Shown piece by piece: positions 1 to 7,702 of a stretch of DNA of 40,058 bases. Within the stretch, counting starts at the first letter, position 1. Each line of letters opens with the position of its first letter. This DNA comes from Oscillospiraceae bacterium (GTDB lineage Bacteria > Bacillota > Clostridia > Oscillospirales > Acutalibacteraceae), in NCBI GenBank assembly GCA_015065975.1, contig SVPG01000018.1, positions 1 through 40,058 on the forward strand, read 5' to 3'. The translations under genes were made by a program, and so were the position numbers. The notes below the pieces were generated by a model. That model ran no database searches. It worked only from the letters and a program-made list of their open reading frames with translations, and was not told the origin of the DNA.

Positions 1-176
1 GAACCGACGATTTCCTGAGGAAGAGTGTCGCTGCCTTCGGGAATGTAATCGTCAGCGCTGACGGTGGGAGCGCTGCCCGATGCGGAACCGAGCTCCTCAA
101 TGCCGGGGATCTCTTCGCAGGCGGATGCCGCGAAGACGAAAAGTACTGTGACGAGAAGGAAAATAATCTTTTTCAT
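1..176 (-). CDS. Putative lipoprotein, N-terminal part only (runs off window)
   Basis: Seen: an ATG at 176 opens a frame that stays open to the window edge, so only the first 58 residues are visible. It begins MKKIIFLLVTVLFVFAASAC, a short basic n-region, a hydrophobic core and a lipobox-like A-S-A-C, predicting Lgt modification and signal peptidase II cleavage at the Cys near residue 20. The next residues are acidic and Ser/Gly-rich, as in a flexible tether. A GGAG motif lies about 11 bases before the ATG. It sits 25 bases after the prmA stop with no hairpin between, so it is probably the last visible gene of the ABC-hydrolase-prmA operon. The functional domain lies outside the window and cannot be named. 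Confidence 0.75.
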   Translation of the reverse strand, partial: MKKIIFLLVTVLFVFAASACEEIPGIEELGSASGSAPTVSADDYIPEGSDTLPQEIVG

Positions 177-201
177 TTTTTATAACTCCAATCGTGATAA
201 T

Positions 202-1167
202 TTATTTTGAGTAAACGAGACATACCCAGCCGCCGCATTCAACCTGAGTTTCGGGCTTGAATCCTGCGCTGACTATAGCGTCGGAGACCTCGTCCATACG
301 CTCGGTGATTATGCCCGAAACGATGAAAAGACCGCCTTCCTTTGCGTGGGTGTATGCGGCAGGTGCCAATGCTATTATAACATCTGCGACGATGTTGGCA
401 ACAACTATGTCAAAATTGTTTCCGATCTTTTCAGGAATGTCATCTTCCGAGAGGACATCGCCGACGAGAATACGGCATTTTTCGGGACCGATCGAGTTGA
501 GAGCGAGGTTTTCGCCGACAACACCGGGAGCACCTGCGTCAATGTCGACACAGACAGCGTCCTGTGCGCCGAGGAGCAGAGCGAGTATTGAGAGAATACC
601 GCTTCCGCAGCCGAGATCGAGAACGTGTTCGCCGCCCTTTATGAGCTTTTCGAGCTGCTCGAGGCACATTCTTGTCGAATGATGGGTGCCCGTACCGAAA
701 AGATGACCGGGGTTCATCTTGAGTACGATTCTTCCTCGTGTGTCCTCGGGGATATCCCATTCGGGACAGACCATGACCTTGTCGCCGAGGTCGAAGGGCT
801 TGTAATACTGTTTCCAGTTGTTTGCCCATTCGCTGTCATCTCTGCCGTCGACCTCGATGCGAAGATCGCCGAAGACGTTGCCAGTGTCCATTGCACGCAT
901 TGCGGCAACTCCTTCTCTGATGAGGGAGAGCTGATTTGCACCAGCCTCGTCGTCGGTGAGGTATGCGGTGACGCTTGTCTCGCAGTTTCTGAGCGGCTCG
1001 AGACTTTCGTCGATGTAGTCCCAGTGAGGTCTGCCCGTTTCGATGAATTCCTCAAAATCGGCAGAATCTTCTATCTGAACACCGCCGACACCGAGACAGT
1101 AAAGACGACCGCAGAGAGGATCGATACCCTCGCGCGAGGTGAAGATCTTAACACATAACCATTTCAT
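202..1167 (-). CDS. prmA: Ribosomal protein L11 methyltransferase PrmA
   Basis: Cytoplasmic SAM-dependent enzyme that trimethylates ribosomal protein L11. The 321-residue product is a normal length for the family. Visible marks are the substrate-side segment FGTGTHHST (about residues 157-165), SAM-binding motif I VLDLGCGSG (about 182-190) and the catalytic-loop NIVAD (about 258-262, usually NILAD/NPPY-like). An in-frame start exists farther upstream at 1218, but the ATG at 1167 has a GGAGA ribosome binding site at good spacing and begins MKWLCVKIFTS, matching the family N-terminus; the longer form would overlap the preceding gene. The upstream hydrolase gene ends 13 bases away, so the two are very likely cotranscribed. 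Family assignment is firm. Confidence 0.92.
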   Translation of the reverse strand: MKWLCVKIFTSREGIDPLCGRLYCLGVGGVQIEDSADFEEFIETGRPHWDYIDESLEPLRNCETSVTAYLTDDEAGANQLSLIREGVAAMRAMDTGNVFGDLRIEVDGRDDSEWANNWKQYYKPFDLGDKVMVCPEWDIPEDTRGRIVLKMNPGHLFGTGTHHSTRMCLEQLEKLIKGGEHVLDLGCGSGILSILALLLGAQDAVCVDIDAGAPGVVGENLALNSIGPEKCRILVGDVLSEDDIPEKIGNNFDIVVANIVADVIIALAPAAYTHAKEGGLFIVSGIITERMDEVSDAIVSAGFKPETQVECGGWVCLVYSK

Positions 1168-1180
1168 AAAACTATTCTCC

Positions 1181-1981
1181 TTATAAACCGAAAAGCTTTT
1201 CGGCGTTAATATGTTCAATCTGTTCGAGCTCAGAGTCCGAAAGACCGAGCCTGTGAAGTGTTTCGAGAGCCTTTGAAGGGCTTTCCCACGGGGAATCGGT
1301 TCCGAAAAGAACCCTGTCCGAACCGAAGGCGTCTATGACAGCTCTGATATCATCGCTCGGGAAATATCCGAGAACTGCCGATGTGTCGATGTATACGCCC
1401 GTCTGTGAAAGGTATCTGATGCTGTCGGAAAAATATCCGAAACCGCCCATATGAGCGCAGATGACTGTCGCATCACCGAGAACGGTCAGAGCTCTTGCAA
1501 GACGGTGGGGAGTGCATCGGTTGATCTCGGGATATGAGATGTCAAGTCCGCCGTGAAGATATATCATGAGTCCCTCGTCAGCGGCGGCTTTCATCAGTGA
1601 TACCATCTCGGGCGAATCGATATAATATCCCTGAAAATCGGGGTGCAGCTTTATTCCGAGCAGTCCCGCCTCGCGTATTGCGCGAAGCTGAGCTTTGATG
1701 TCGCCGTAATCGGGGTGCATCGTTCCGAAGGAAATAAGTCCCTCTTCGCGGCACAGCTCGATTGCGAATCGGTTGCACGATTCGACCTGTTTGGGAGAGG
1801 TTGCGATGGGAAGGACTATGGAAAGGTCGATACCGCAGGCGTTCATCGAGCGCAGAAGTCCGTCCTTTGTGCCGTCGCAGTCGGGTATAAGAAAGCTTGT
1901 TGCGGCAAGGGCGCCGACTGCGTTCGGAGCGACCTTGTCGGGAAAACAGTGGGTATGACAGTCTATGACTTTTCTTTTCAT
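1181..1981 (-). CDS. Amidohydrolase-family (Amidohydro_2-like) metal-dependent hydrolase
   Basis: A 266-residue TIM-barrel hydrolase. The metal-binding HxH is in DCHTH (residues 7-11) near the N-terminus. Other barrel landmarks are GIKLHPDFQ, YLHGG, CAHMGG and FGTDSPW near the C-terminus, the usual order in Amidohydro_2 proteins (related to 2-pyrone-dicarboxylate lactonase and decarboxylases). The substrate cannot be told from the sequence. Its ATG overlaps the stop of the ABC permease gene by four bases (ATGA), indicating translational coupling, and prmA follows 13 bases later. It has no signal peptide and should be cytosolic. A TatD-type DNase is a less likely alternative, because the loop pattern fits Amidohydro_2 better. 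Confidence 0.85.
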   Translation of the reverse strand: MKRKVIDCHTHCFPDKVAPNAVGALAATSFLIPDCDGTKDGLLRSMNACGIDLSIVLPIATSPKQVESCNRFAIELCREEGLISFGTMHPDYGDIKAQLRAIREAGLLGIKLHPDFQGYYIDSPEMVSLMKAAADEGLMIYLHGGLDISYPEINRCTPHRLARALTVLGDATVICAHMGGFGYFSDSIRYLSQTGVYIDTSAVLGYFPSDDIRAVIDAFGSDRVLFGTDSPWESPSKALETLHRLGLSDSELEQIEHINAEKLFGL

Positions 1982-3204
1982 TTTTTGTTTTCAGACCTCA
2001 GTGATTTTAGGATTTCCGAAAGCACGGGGGCTTTGCCGTAGATGAACATACCGCGGCGATACAGCTTCGACGCAAGCTTTGCGGATAAAATACAGGAAAG
2101 AGCAAGTATGACAATGGAGATGATGACCTGTATTGCGGGTACGTCCTCGACCGCCATACGGGAGAACATTACGACGGGTGACCAGAAGGGGAAGAAGGAG
2201 GCAAATCTCAGAAGCGGTGTTGCCTCGCCGCCCGTGAAGGAAGCTATGAGATATCCCGCCGTGAAGAAATAAACGGGAAGATTTGCGATGCCCGAAAGAT
2301 CCTCCTGACGCTCGGTCATTGCTCCGATTCCTCCGTAAAGGAACGCCATGAAAAGGAATCCCAGTATAAAATAAAGGCAGAGATATACGATATCCGTCGG
2401 CGCAAATGCCGTGAGATACGGTATGCCCGCGAACGAAGCGGAGCTGAGCGCGAGAAGCGATGCACAGGAAAAACAGGTTATCTGAAGCAGTCCCGCCGTA
2501 CCTACGCCGAGAACCTTGCCGTAGAGCAGCTCCTGTGCGTTGGCACAGGTGATGAGTATTTCCATTGTACGGCTGCCCTTTTCGGAAACGATGCGGGTCG
2601 CGACCATCTGACCGTAAAGCGCTATCGAGAGAAAGAGCAGTATCATAACAGCGTAATTGAGAAGATATCTTCCCGCGGCGTTCTCCCCGACAAAATGCGA
2701 CGAGCCTGAAACGAATACCGAGAGAACCGACTGTGCGTCAGTCGCGGACACCCCGAGCTCAGTGAGCTGACGGGTGCGGCATATTGAGGTCAGCGCATCG
2801 TCGAAAAGATATTTTATGCTCTGCTGTGAAATGTCGAGCGACTCGTAGCAGTCATAATCGCTTTCGGAACGAATGACGAGTATGGCATCGTATTTTTTGA
2901 GAAGTGAGGCGTAATCCGACGTGTCGGACGTGACCCTCGCAGAGAGATTGATATACGGCAGAGCCTCGCCGAGAAGCTGTGCAGTCTCCTCGCTGCTGCC
3001 CTCGGCGATGGCGCAGTTGTAGAGATAGGAGTCGTTTTCCGTCGCGATGTATTCGGAGGAGATGTCCGATGACTGCGCTGTCATTACGGGAAGAAGGAAC
3101 AACAGCAGCACAATGACCGCCATAATGACGGAGATTAAAATAAAGGGCTTTGACCTGACGGTTTCCTTGAATTCGCGGGAAAAGATCAGTCCGAATTTTT
3201 TCAT
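1978..3204 (-). CDS. ABC-2 type transporter permease (NatB-like)
   Basis: A 408-residue membrane protein with the architecture of NatB/ABC-2 exporters. It has a cytosolic N-terminus MKKFGLIFSREFKETVRSKP, one transmembrane helix at about 22-44, a large extracytoplasmic loop (about 45-180), then five or six helices clustered in the C-terminal half. The motif around KGSRTMEILI after the second helix is typical of the family, which in B. subtilis exports Na+ and elsewhere exports small molecules. The ORF overlaps both neighbours by four bases: the ATPase gene upstream and the hydrolase gene downstream. It should form the membrane half of the exporter with the ATPase at 3201-4097. The substrate is unknown. 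Confidence 0.9.
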   Translation of the reverse strand: MKKFGLIFSREFKETVRSKPFILISVIMAVIVLLLFLLPVMTAQSSDISSEYIATENDSYLYNCAIAEGSSEETAQLLGEALPYINLSARVTSDTSDYASLLKKYDAILVIRSESDYDCYESLDISQQSIKYLFDDALTSICRTRQLTELGVSATDAQSVLSVFVSGSSHFVGENAAGRYLLNYAVMILLFLSIALYGQMVATRIVSEKGSRTMEILITCANAQELLYGKVLGVGTAGLLQITCFSCASLLALSSASFAGIPYLTAFAPTDIVYLCLYFILGFLFMAFLYGGIGAMTERQEDLSGIANLPVYFFTAGYLIASFTGGEATPLLRFASFFPFWSPVVMFSRMAVEDVPAIQVIISIVILALSCILSAKLASKLYRRGMFIYGKAPVLSEILKSLRSENKK

Positions 3205-4097
3205 ACCGACACAGCCTCCTCTCCGACGCAGGAAATGAAAATTTCCTCAAGAGTGGGCTTGACCGTCTCGAATTTTGTTATGACGGCGCCGAGAGATATC
3301 AGCTCCGAGAGCATGGCGCCCGAGAGATTCTTGTCTGCAAGCTCAACGGTGTATCCCCGTCCCGAAGCGGAAGCGGAACCGTATTTTTCGATAATGCCGG
3401 AAAAATCCCCTTCGGTCTCGATGAAAATGCGGTCTGTCTGCATGCCGGAGCGGATCTCGGAAAGCTCTCCGCTCAGCGCGACCGAGCCGTTGTTTATTAT
3501 CACGATATCCGTGCAGAAATCCTCGACACTCGACATCTGATGTGATGAGAAGATGACCGTTTTGCCCGATGCGGCATAATCGCGGATTATCGATTTGAGC
3601 TGCATTGAGTTTACGGGGTCGAGACCGCTGAAAGGCTCGTCAAGAATGAGAATTTCGGGGTCGTTTATCATGGCGAGAGCGAGCTGTATCCGCTGCTGTG
3701 TGCCTTTTGAAAGTGTTTCGGGAGTGCTGTCGATATACTGCAAAACGTCGAAACTCTCAAGCTTTCTGCGCACGGCAAGCTTTGCCGCAGCAAAATCCAT
3801 TCCCCTCAGACGGGCAAAGTATACAAGCTGTTCGCCGATCTTTGATTTGCGGTAAAGTCCGCGCTCCTCGGGGAGATATCCGAGCGGTATATCGCAGGGT
3901 GTACTGCGTCCGTCGAAGAGCACCTCGCCGCTGTCTGCGCTAAGCATACCCATGATTATGCGCATGGCAGTAGTCTTGCCCGCTCCGTTTCGACCGAGCA
4001 GACCGAGCGGTTTTCCCGCCAGTGCTTCAAAGGAGACCGAATCGAGCACCCTTTTTGCACCGAAGCTTTTACATATATCCCTAACGCTCAGAATCAT
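3201..4097 (-). CDS. ABC transporter ATP-binding protein (NatA-like)
   Basis: A 298-residue nucleotide-binding subunit. Seen: Walker A GRNGAGKT (residues 35-42), a Q-loop-region substitute YLPEERGLY (about 74-82, typical of NatA-like proteins), signature LSKGTQQ (129-135), Walker B EILILDEP (148-155) and switch His in SSHQM (about 186). The extra C-terminal 80-90 residues match the DUF4162 tail of NatA/YhaQ-type ATPases. The start is ATG at 4097 with an AAAGGCG binding site. It is first in an operon with the permease (ATGA overlap), the hydrolase and prmA. It would power export of an unidentified substrate. Confidence 0.93.
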   Translation of the reverse strand: MILSVRDICKSFGAKRVLDSVSFEALAGKPLGLLGRNGAGKTTAMRIIMGMLSADSGEVLFDGRSTPCDIPLGYLPEERGLYRKSKIGEQLVYFARLRGMDFAAAKLAVRRKLESFDVLQYIDSTPETLSKGTQQRIQLALAMINDPEILILDEPFSGLDPVNSMQLKSIIRDYAASGKTVIFSSHQMSSVEDFCTDIVIINNGSVALSGELSEIRSGMQTDRIFIETEGDFSGIIEKYGSASASGRGYTVELADKNLSGAMLSELISLGAVITKFETVKPTLEEIFISCVGEEAVSV

Positions 4098-4133
4098 GTG
4101 ATATTCGCGCCTTTCGGATGATATTTCAGAAAA

Positions 4134-4163
4134 ATGATATCACAATGACTCGGGCATAGTCAA
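4134..4163 (-). promoter_or_regulatory. Promoter of the ABC exporter operon, with a small palindrome over the -35
   Basis: On the minus strand, TTGACT (4163-4158) and TATCAT (4139-4134) are 18 bases apart, and a TG one base before the -10 makes it an extended -10. The -35 is the end of an inverted repeat, TGACT-N7-AGTCA (4146-4162 on the plus strand), which could be a repressor site. Placement 37 bases before the ATPase start fits. The promoter call is inference from consensus; the operator idea is weak. Confidence 0.6.
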
Positions 4164-4220
4164 TAATAATACTATATAAATAATAAAAATATATTTGACG
4201 AAAAAATTGAGCTTTACCCG

Positions 4221-4249
4221 TTGAAATTGTGTGCAAAAAGCTGTATTAT
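4221..4249 (+). promoter_or_regulatory. Promoter of the CAP-domain protein gene
   Basis: TTGAAA (4221-4226) and TATTAT (4244-4249) lie 17 bases apart on the plus strand, about 72 bases before the ATG at 4322. An AAGGAGG ribosome binding site follows at 4308-4314. The region up to the divergent ABC promoter is strongly AT-rich, as in an UP element. Confidence 0.65.
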
Positions 4250-4321
4250 AAATATGTATCTAAAGAACAATGATTTGATTTTGATTTTTTGTTTATCAGT
4301 TTGGAATAAGGAGGAAAAGTA

Positions 4322-5497
4322 ATGCTGTCTGCAAAAAAGATACTTTATCTGATAATCCTTTCGCTGGTCATTTCCTGTGCGGTAATGGGTGTCGATTACA
4401 GAGCCGTTACCGTTGAGGATGTTCAGGAGGAGGTTTATATCGTAAGCTATAAGCCCAGTTCGGGATTCTACGCATCGGGAAGCAACGTCAGCCTGAGTGC
4501 GGATATTACTCCCGATGAGGGCACATCCTCGATCGAAAATACAAAACCTGCTGCGAGCGAGACGACCACCACAACAGCCGTATCGGAAACAGATGTTACG
4601 GGAGATCCGACATCAACGACCGATCCTGCTCAGGGAACCGATCCCGTACAGCCGGGTGTTACCGAGCCGGGCGGAACAACGGCCACCACAACCACAACTG
4701 TTCCGACCACAACTACCACAAAGAGAACCACGACCACAACTACCACGACAAGAAGAAGGACGACCACCACAACTACCACTACACGTCCGACCACGACCAC
4801 AACCAAGAAACCGACCACGACTACCACCGAGAAGGTGTATTTCAATACGGGTAAGGTAAGGTTCTCCTCGTCTCAGGTAATCATGTACGAGGACAACAAG
4901 ACCACTCTCGGCGTAAACTTCAGCTCGGCTATCGGTGCGTATCAGATCACGAGCGTGTCGAGCCTCAACGGCGCGGTTGCGTCGGTAAGACGTGTAAACG
5001 GCTCGACTGTTGAGATCACGGGAATCTCGGTCGGCGTTACCTGGATTCAGGGTATAGCCGATAACGGAGATATCTTCTACTGCCGCGTTGAGATAACCGA
5101 TTTTGCGGGCGAGGTCATAAGACTGACAAACGAGGAACGTGCAAAGTACGGTCTCAAGCCGCTCATAAGAGGCGATTCGCTTCTGCAGACTGCGTCCGAT
5201 ATCAGACTCGGTGAGATCAAGAAGGTGTTCGCTCACTCGAGACCGAACGGAAGAGAGTTCTCGACCGTTGCGGGCGATATAGGTCTTCGATACACACATC
5301 TCGGCGAGAATCTTGCCATGGGTCAGAAAACACCGCAGGCGGTTATGACCGACTGGATGAATTCGACTTCGCACAGAAACAACATTCTCAGCCGAAGGAG
5401 CAACGGTCAGTCGATACCTTACGAATATATCGTCGTAAGCTACGGTTACGATTCGGCGGGTCGTATGTACTGGGTACAGATGTTCTTCACACCGTAA
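4322..5497 (+). CDS. Secreted CAP (SCP/PR-1) domain protein with Thr-rich linker and Ig-like segment
   Basis: A 391-residue exported protein. An N-terminal signal or anchor helix (about residues 5-24) is followed by an acidic/Ser-rich region and a threonine-dominated linker (about 119-169) broken by R, K and P. A beta-rich Ig-like (BIG2-type) segment (about 175-260) precedes a CAP domain (about 263-391). CAP landmarks are H305, GEN at 328-330, W345 and SHRNN at 350-354. Bacterial CAP proteins such as YkwD are extracellular and mostly of unknown biochemical role. The Thr-rich linker suggests O-glycosylation or wall spanning. Monocistronic: it has its own promoter and ends at a hairpin. Confidence 0.9.
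   Translation: MLSAKKILYLIILSLVISCAVMGVDYRAVTVEDVQEEVYIVSYKPSSGFYASGSNVSLSADITPDEGTSSIENTKPAASETTTTTAVSETDVTGDPTSTTDPAQGTDPVQPGVTEPGGTTATTTTTVPTTTTTKRTTTTTTTTRRRTTTTTTTTRPTTTTTKKPTTTTTEKVYFNTGKVRFSSSQVIMYEDNKTTLGVNFSSAIGAYQITSVSSLNGAVASVRRVNGSTVEITGISVGVTWIQGIADNGDIFYCRVEITDFAGEVIRLTNEERAKYGLKPLIRGDSLLQTASDIRLGEIKKVFAHSRPNGREFSTVAGDIGLRYTHLGENLAMGQKTPQAVMTDWMNSTSHRNNILSRRSNGQSIPYEYIVVSYGYDSAGRMYWVQMFFTP
4676..4828 (+). repeat. Degenerate ACN-codon repeat encoding the Thr-rich linker
   Basis: About 50 codons are almost all ACC, ACA, ACG or ACT, interrupted by AGA/CGT (Arg), AAG/AAA (Lys) and CCG (Pro). The mixture of synonymous codons argues for selection on the protein rather than pure slippage. 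The opposite strand shows a meaningless valine-rich open frame here. Confidence 0.8.
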
Positions 5498-5542
5498 GGA
5501 ACAAAAAGAAAACCGACAAAATCCGAAAGGATTTTGTCGGTT
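5498..5542 (-). terminator. Intrinsic terminator after tRNA-Glu, possibly bidirectional
   Basis: A perfect 14-bp stem (5511-5524 with 5529-5542) closes on a GAAA loop. On the minus strand it is followed by a T-rich run (complement of 5501-5510), so it best terminates the tRNA transcript, three bases beyond the tRNA-Glu CCA end. On the plus strand the stem follows the CAP gene stop by 13 bases but has only a short T run. Confidence 0.8.
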
Positions 5543-5544
5543 TA

Positions 5545-5619
5545 TGGTGACCCGGACGGGACTCGAACCCGTGTTGCCGCCGTGAAAGGGCGGAGTCTTA
5601 ACCGCTTGACCACCGGGCC
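5545..5619 (-). tRNA. tRNA-Glu (anticodon UUC)
   Basis: A 75-base cloverleaf with CCA encoded. The acceptor strands GGCCCGG and CCGGGTC pair with one G-U, and the anticodon stem CCGCC/GGCGG holds loop CTTTCAC, giving anticodon TTC (5586-5584). The T-loop contains TTCGAGT. It reads GAA and GAG codons. It lies directly behind the hairpin that ends the tRNA-Met unit. Confidence 0.96.
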
Positions 5620-5659
5620 AAAAAATAAGGAGCGATACCGTCTTGAGCGTTATCGCCCC
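5620..5659 (-). terminator. Hairpin with T tract between tRNA-Met and tRNA-Glu
   Basis: On the minus strand a 9-bp stem (5659-5651 with 5637-5629, including one G-U that is a mismatch on the other strand) is followed by TTATTTTTT (5628-5620), which ends at the first base of tRNA-Glu. It has the full form of an intrinsic terminator for tRNA-Met, yet tRNA-Glu has no obvious promoter of its own. Confidence 0.65.
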
Positions 5660-5661
5660 TA

Positions 5662-5738
5662 TGGTACCGGCAGTCGGATTCGAACCAACGACACTGCGGG
5701 TATGAACCGCATGCTCTAGCCAACTGAGCTATGCCGGC
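5662..5738 (-). tRNA. tRNA-Met (elongator, anticodon CAU)
   Basis: A 77-base cloverleaf with encoded CCA. Acceptor GCCGGCA pairs with TGCCGGT, and anticodon stem TGCGG/CCGCA holds loop TTCATAC. The fully paired first acceptor position (G-U) argues against initiator tRNA. The loop TTCATAC matches elongator Met rather than the CTCATAA loop of tRNA-Ile2 (lysidine type). It starts about 28 bases after the expected transcription start. Confidence 0.93.
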
Positions 5739-5772
5739 AAATCTTGCCGCTGTCTTTTGAAACAGCTTTTAC

Positions 5773-5801
5773 ATTATAAGCAATATTTTTTTATTTGTCA
5801 A
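5773..5801 (-). promoter_or_regulatory. Consensus promoter of the tRNA-Met/tRNA-Glu unit
   Basis: The minus strand has TTGACA (5801-5796), a 17-base spacer and TATAAT (5778-5773), a perfect sigma-A promoter as expected for stable RNA genes. It is followed by the tRNA-Met 5' end at 5738. Confidence 0.88.
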
Positions 5802-5825
5802 GTACTATTTTGAGGAGTTTTTTGA

Positions 5826-7202
5826 GTGAATAACCAAAATGTTGATATCAAGGCAAAAATTGATGCTCTAAAAGAGGAAAAACCGTGGCTTGAGCTGTAT
5901 GAAATCGAGGCAATTATCGCCGAAGAGACCGGAATCGACGTTGCAAACTATCTGCAGAATGAGCCGACAGACAATAAAAAAGGCTCAAATTATTCGGCGA
6001 TCACGGCTGACGTATCGGGTAAATACGGTGCGTATGAGGACGATGACGACGATGATAAGCCTCAGGAAATTCAGCAGCCCGCCGTCGAGCAGCCGAAGGT
6101 TGAGAGCGTTTCGCCCGCTGAGGCGGCTTTGCAGGCTGAGCGCGAGGCGGCAAAAAAGGCTGTTGAGAAGCGTGCGAGAAAGACTATTGCAAAAAACATC
6201 AACTCCGAAATGAGCCGTGTCGGTTTTACGCTTCTGCTTTACGTGGTGCTGACTCTGGCGGCTTGCGTCGGTCTGTCGCTTTTCCTCGTTGTGCTCATGG
6301 GCAAGGATATCACAGAGGTTTCCGCTTTTGTTTCCGACCCGAAATTTGCGGCTGTTTTTGAAGGCGCTCTGCTGTTTTTGGGTCTTGCTCTTCCGTTTGT
6401 TTTCTACATATATATCAATAAGCTGCCCGTCGGCGATATGGTTCCTCTTAAAAAGCTTCGTGACGGCGAGCTGCTTCCGATGATATTCATAGGTCTCGGC
6501 GTTGTAATGCTTGAGGGCTATGCGGTCAACCTGCTGGCGACCGATTTTGACTTTACCGGCGCCAATTACAGCTATAACTCGGTATCTCTCGGTACGACAT
6601 TCGGCGAATTCATAGTATCTCTGCTGTGTCTCTCGCTTGTTCCGGCTCTTGTCGAAACATTTGTTTTCAACGGCGTTATTCTTCAGGTTCTCAGAAGAAG
6701 AGGCGGCGACGGTTATGCGCTTATCATGAGTGCGATCCTTCACGCGATACTCTGTGCGAATTTTGAGGATATGATCGGAGCTTTCGTTACATCGCTCGTT
6801 CTCGGATATCTCGTTATTTATTCGGGTTCGCTCGTTCCCGCAGTTATCGTACGCGGAATCGACCTCATTATCTTCCTCGGTATAACACAGCTCGGTTTCA
6901 TCGTTCCGTCGCTCGATACCGTAATGCTGATCGATATGGTAATTTCGCTCGGTCTGATCGTGGCGGCAATCTTCTCGATAATGACCATGCTCAAGCGATT
7001 CCCCAACTTCTTCCAGATAAAGAAGGGCGATCAGTATATGACAGTCGGTGAAAAGGTGAGAATATCCCTGCTTCGTCCGACCGTTCTCATACTTGCGGCA
7101 TATTCCGTATGCTTTGCACTGATACAGCTTTTCCCCATTGATGAAATACTCGAATTTGCAGAAGGGAAAATCTACGATATATGGGTTTCGATGATGAGAT
7201 GA
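5826..7202 (+). CDS. CPBP/CAAX-protease-like multipass membrane protein with degenerate active site
   Basis: A 458-residue protein starting at GTG 5826, eight bases after GAGGAG. Residues 1-130 are soluble and charged, with an Asp run near 71-77 and an Ala/Glu/Lys helix around 95-125. About eight transmembrane helices follow. The region VETFVFNG (276-283) lines up with CPBP motif 1 (EExxxR), and LHAILCANF (about 305-313) with motif 2 (FxxxH, H306). The first Glu (E277) and the His are kept, but the second Glu is Thr and the Arg is Asn. CPBP proteins are intramembrane glutamic proteases or bacteriocin-immunity proteins; here activity is doubtful. tadA overlaps the 3' end by 22 bases. Confidence 0.8.
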   Translation: MNNQNVDIKAKIDALKEEKPWLELYEIEAIIAEETGIDVANYLQNEPTDNKKGSNYSAITADVSGKYGAYEDDDDDDKPQEIQQPAVEQPKVESVSPAEAALQAEREAAKKAVEKRARKTIAKNINSEMSRVGFTLLLYVVLTLAACVGLSLFLVVLMGKDITEVSAFVSDPKFAAVFEGALLFLGLALPFVFYIYINKLPVGDMVPLKKLRDGELLPMIFIGLGVVMLEGYAVNLLATDFDFTGANYSYNSVSLGTTFGEFIVSLLCLSLVPALVETFVFNGVILQVLRRRGGDGYALIMSAILHAILCANFEDMIGAFVTSLVLGYLVIYSGSLVPAVIVRGIDLIIFLGITQLGFIVPSLDTVMLIDMVISLGLIVAAIFSIMTMLKRFPNFFQIKKGDQYMTVGEKVRISLLRPTVLILAAYSVCFALIQLFPIDEILEFAEGKIYDIWVSMMR

Positions 7203-7633
7203 TGCTGCTCGCCCTCGAGCAGGCCCGCATTGCGGCCGATGAGGGAGAGGTTCCTGTCGGTGCAGTGTGCGTCAGAGACGGACAGGTGGTATCGGTCGGA
7301 CGCAACCGCAGAGAGCTCGGAAAGAATGCTCTCTATCACGCTGAGATCGAAGCCATCGACAGTGCCTGCAAAAAGCTTGGCGGCTGGAGACTGTGGCAGT
7401 GCGAGCTGTATGTAACGCTTGAACCCTGCCCGATGTGCGCAGGAGCGATTATCAATTCGAGGCTGAAACGTGTCGTTTTCGGTGCGTATGATAAAAAGGC
7501 GGGCTCGTGCGGCAGTGTCATTGACCTGTTTGAGCTTCCGTACAATCACAAGCCTGAGGTTGTCGGCGGATTTATGGAAGAAGAATGTGCGGCGGTGCTC
7601 AGGGAATTTTTTAAAAAGCTCAGAAAAAACTGA
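7181..7633 (+). CDS. tadA: tRNA-specific adenosine deaminase TadA
   Basis: Converts wobble A34 to inosine in tRNA-Arg(ACG), in the cytoplasm. The 150-residue length is typical. The zinc-dependent deaminase core is intact: HAE at 53-55 (His ligand and catalytic Glu) and EPCPMCAGA at 81-89 with both Cys ligands. The N-terminal EGEVPVGAV is a TadA hallmark. The ATG at 7181 lies inside the end of the upstream membrane-protein gene (22-base overlap) with GAAGGG upstream; a later start at 7199 would remove the first helix. A strong hairpin terminator follows at once. Confidence 0.95.
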   Translation: MGFDDEMMLLALEQARIAADEGEVPVGAVCVRDGQVVSVGRNRRELGKNALYHAEIEAIDSACKKLGGWRLWQCELYVTLEPCPMCAGAIINSRLKRVVFGAYDKKAGSCGSVIDLFELPYNHKPEVVGGFMEEECAAVLREFFKKLRKN

Positions 7634-7639
7634 TGAAAG

Positions 7640-7668
7640 GCGTATCCTGTCGCGGGATACGCTTTTTT
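7640..7668 (+). terminator. Intrinsic terminator after tadA
   Basis: An 8-bp stem GCGTATCC/GGATACGC (7640-7647 with 7655-7662), a 7-base loop and a run of six T. It starts five bases after the tadA stop. Confidence 0.88.
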
Positions 7669-7702
7669 GTTGTCTGAAAGCTGTCGGCAAAGGCTAATTC
7701 TA

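Noticed and set aside
4630-4845. Valine-rich minus-strand frame opposite the Thr linker
   Set aside because: Direct complement of ACN codons (GTN on the other strand); no start signals.
5662-5738. Reading the CAU tRNA as initiator tRNA or tRNA-Ile2
   Set aside because: The first acceptor pair is formed, unlike initiator tRNA, and the TTCATAC loop and body match elongator Met rather than tRNA-Ile2.
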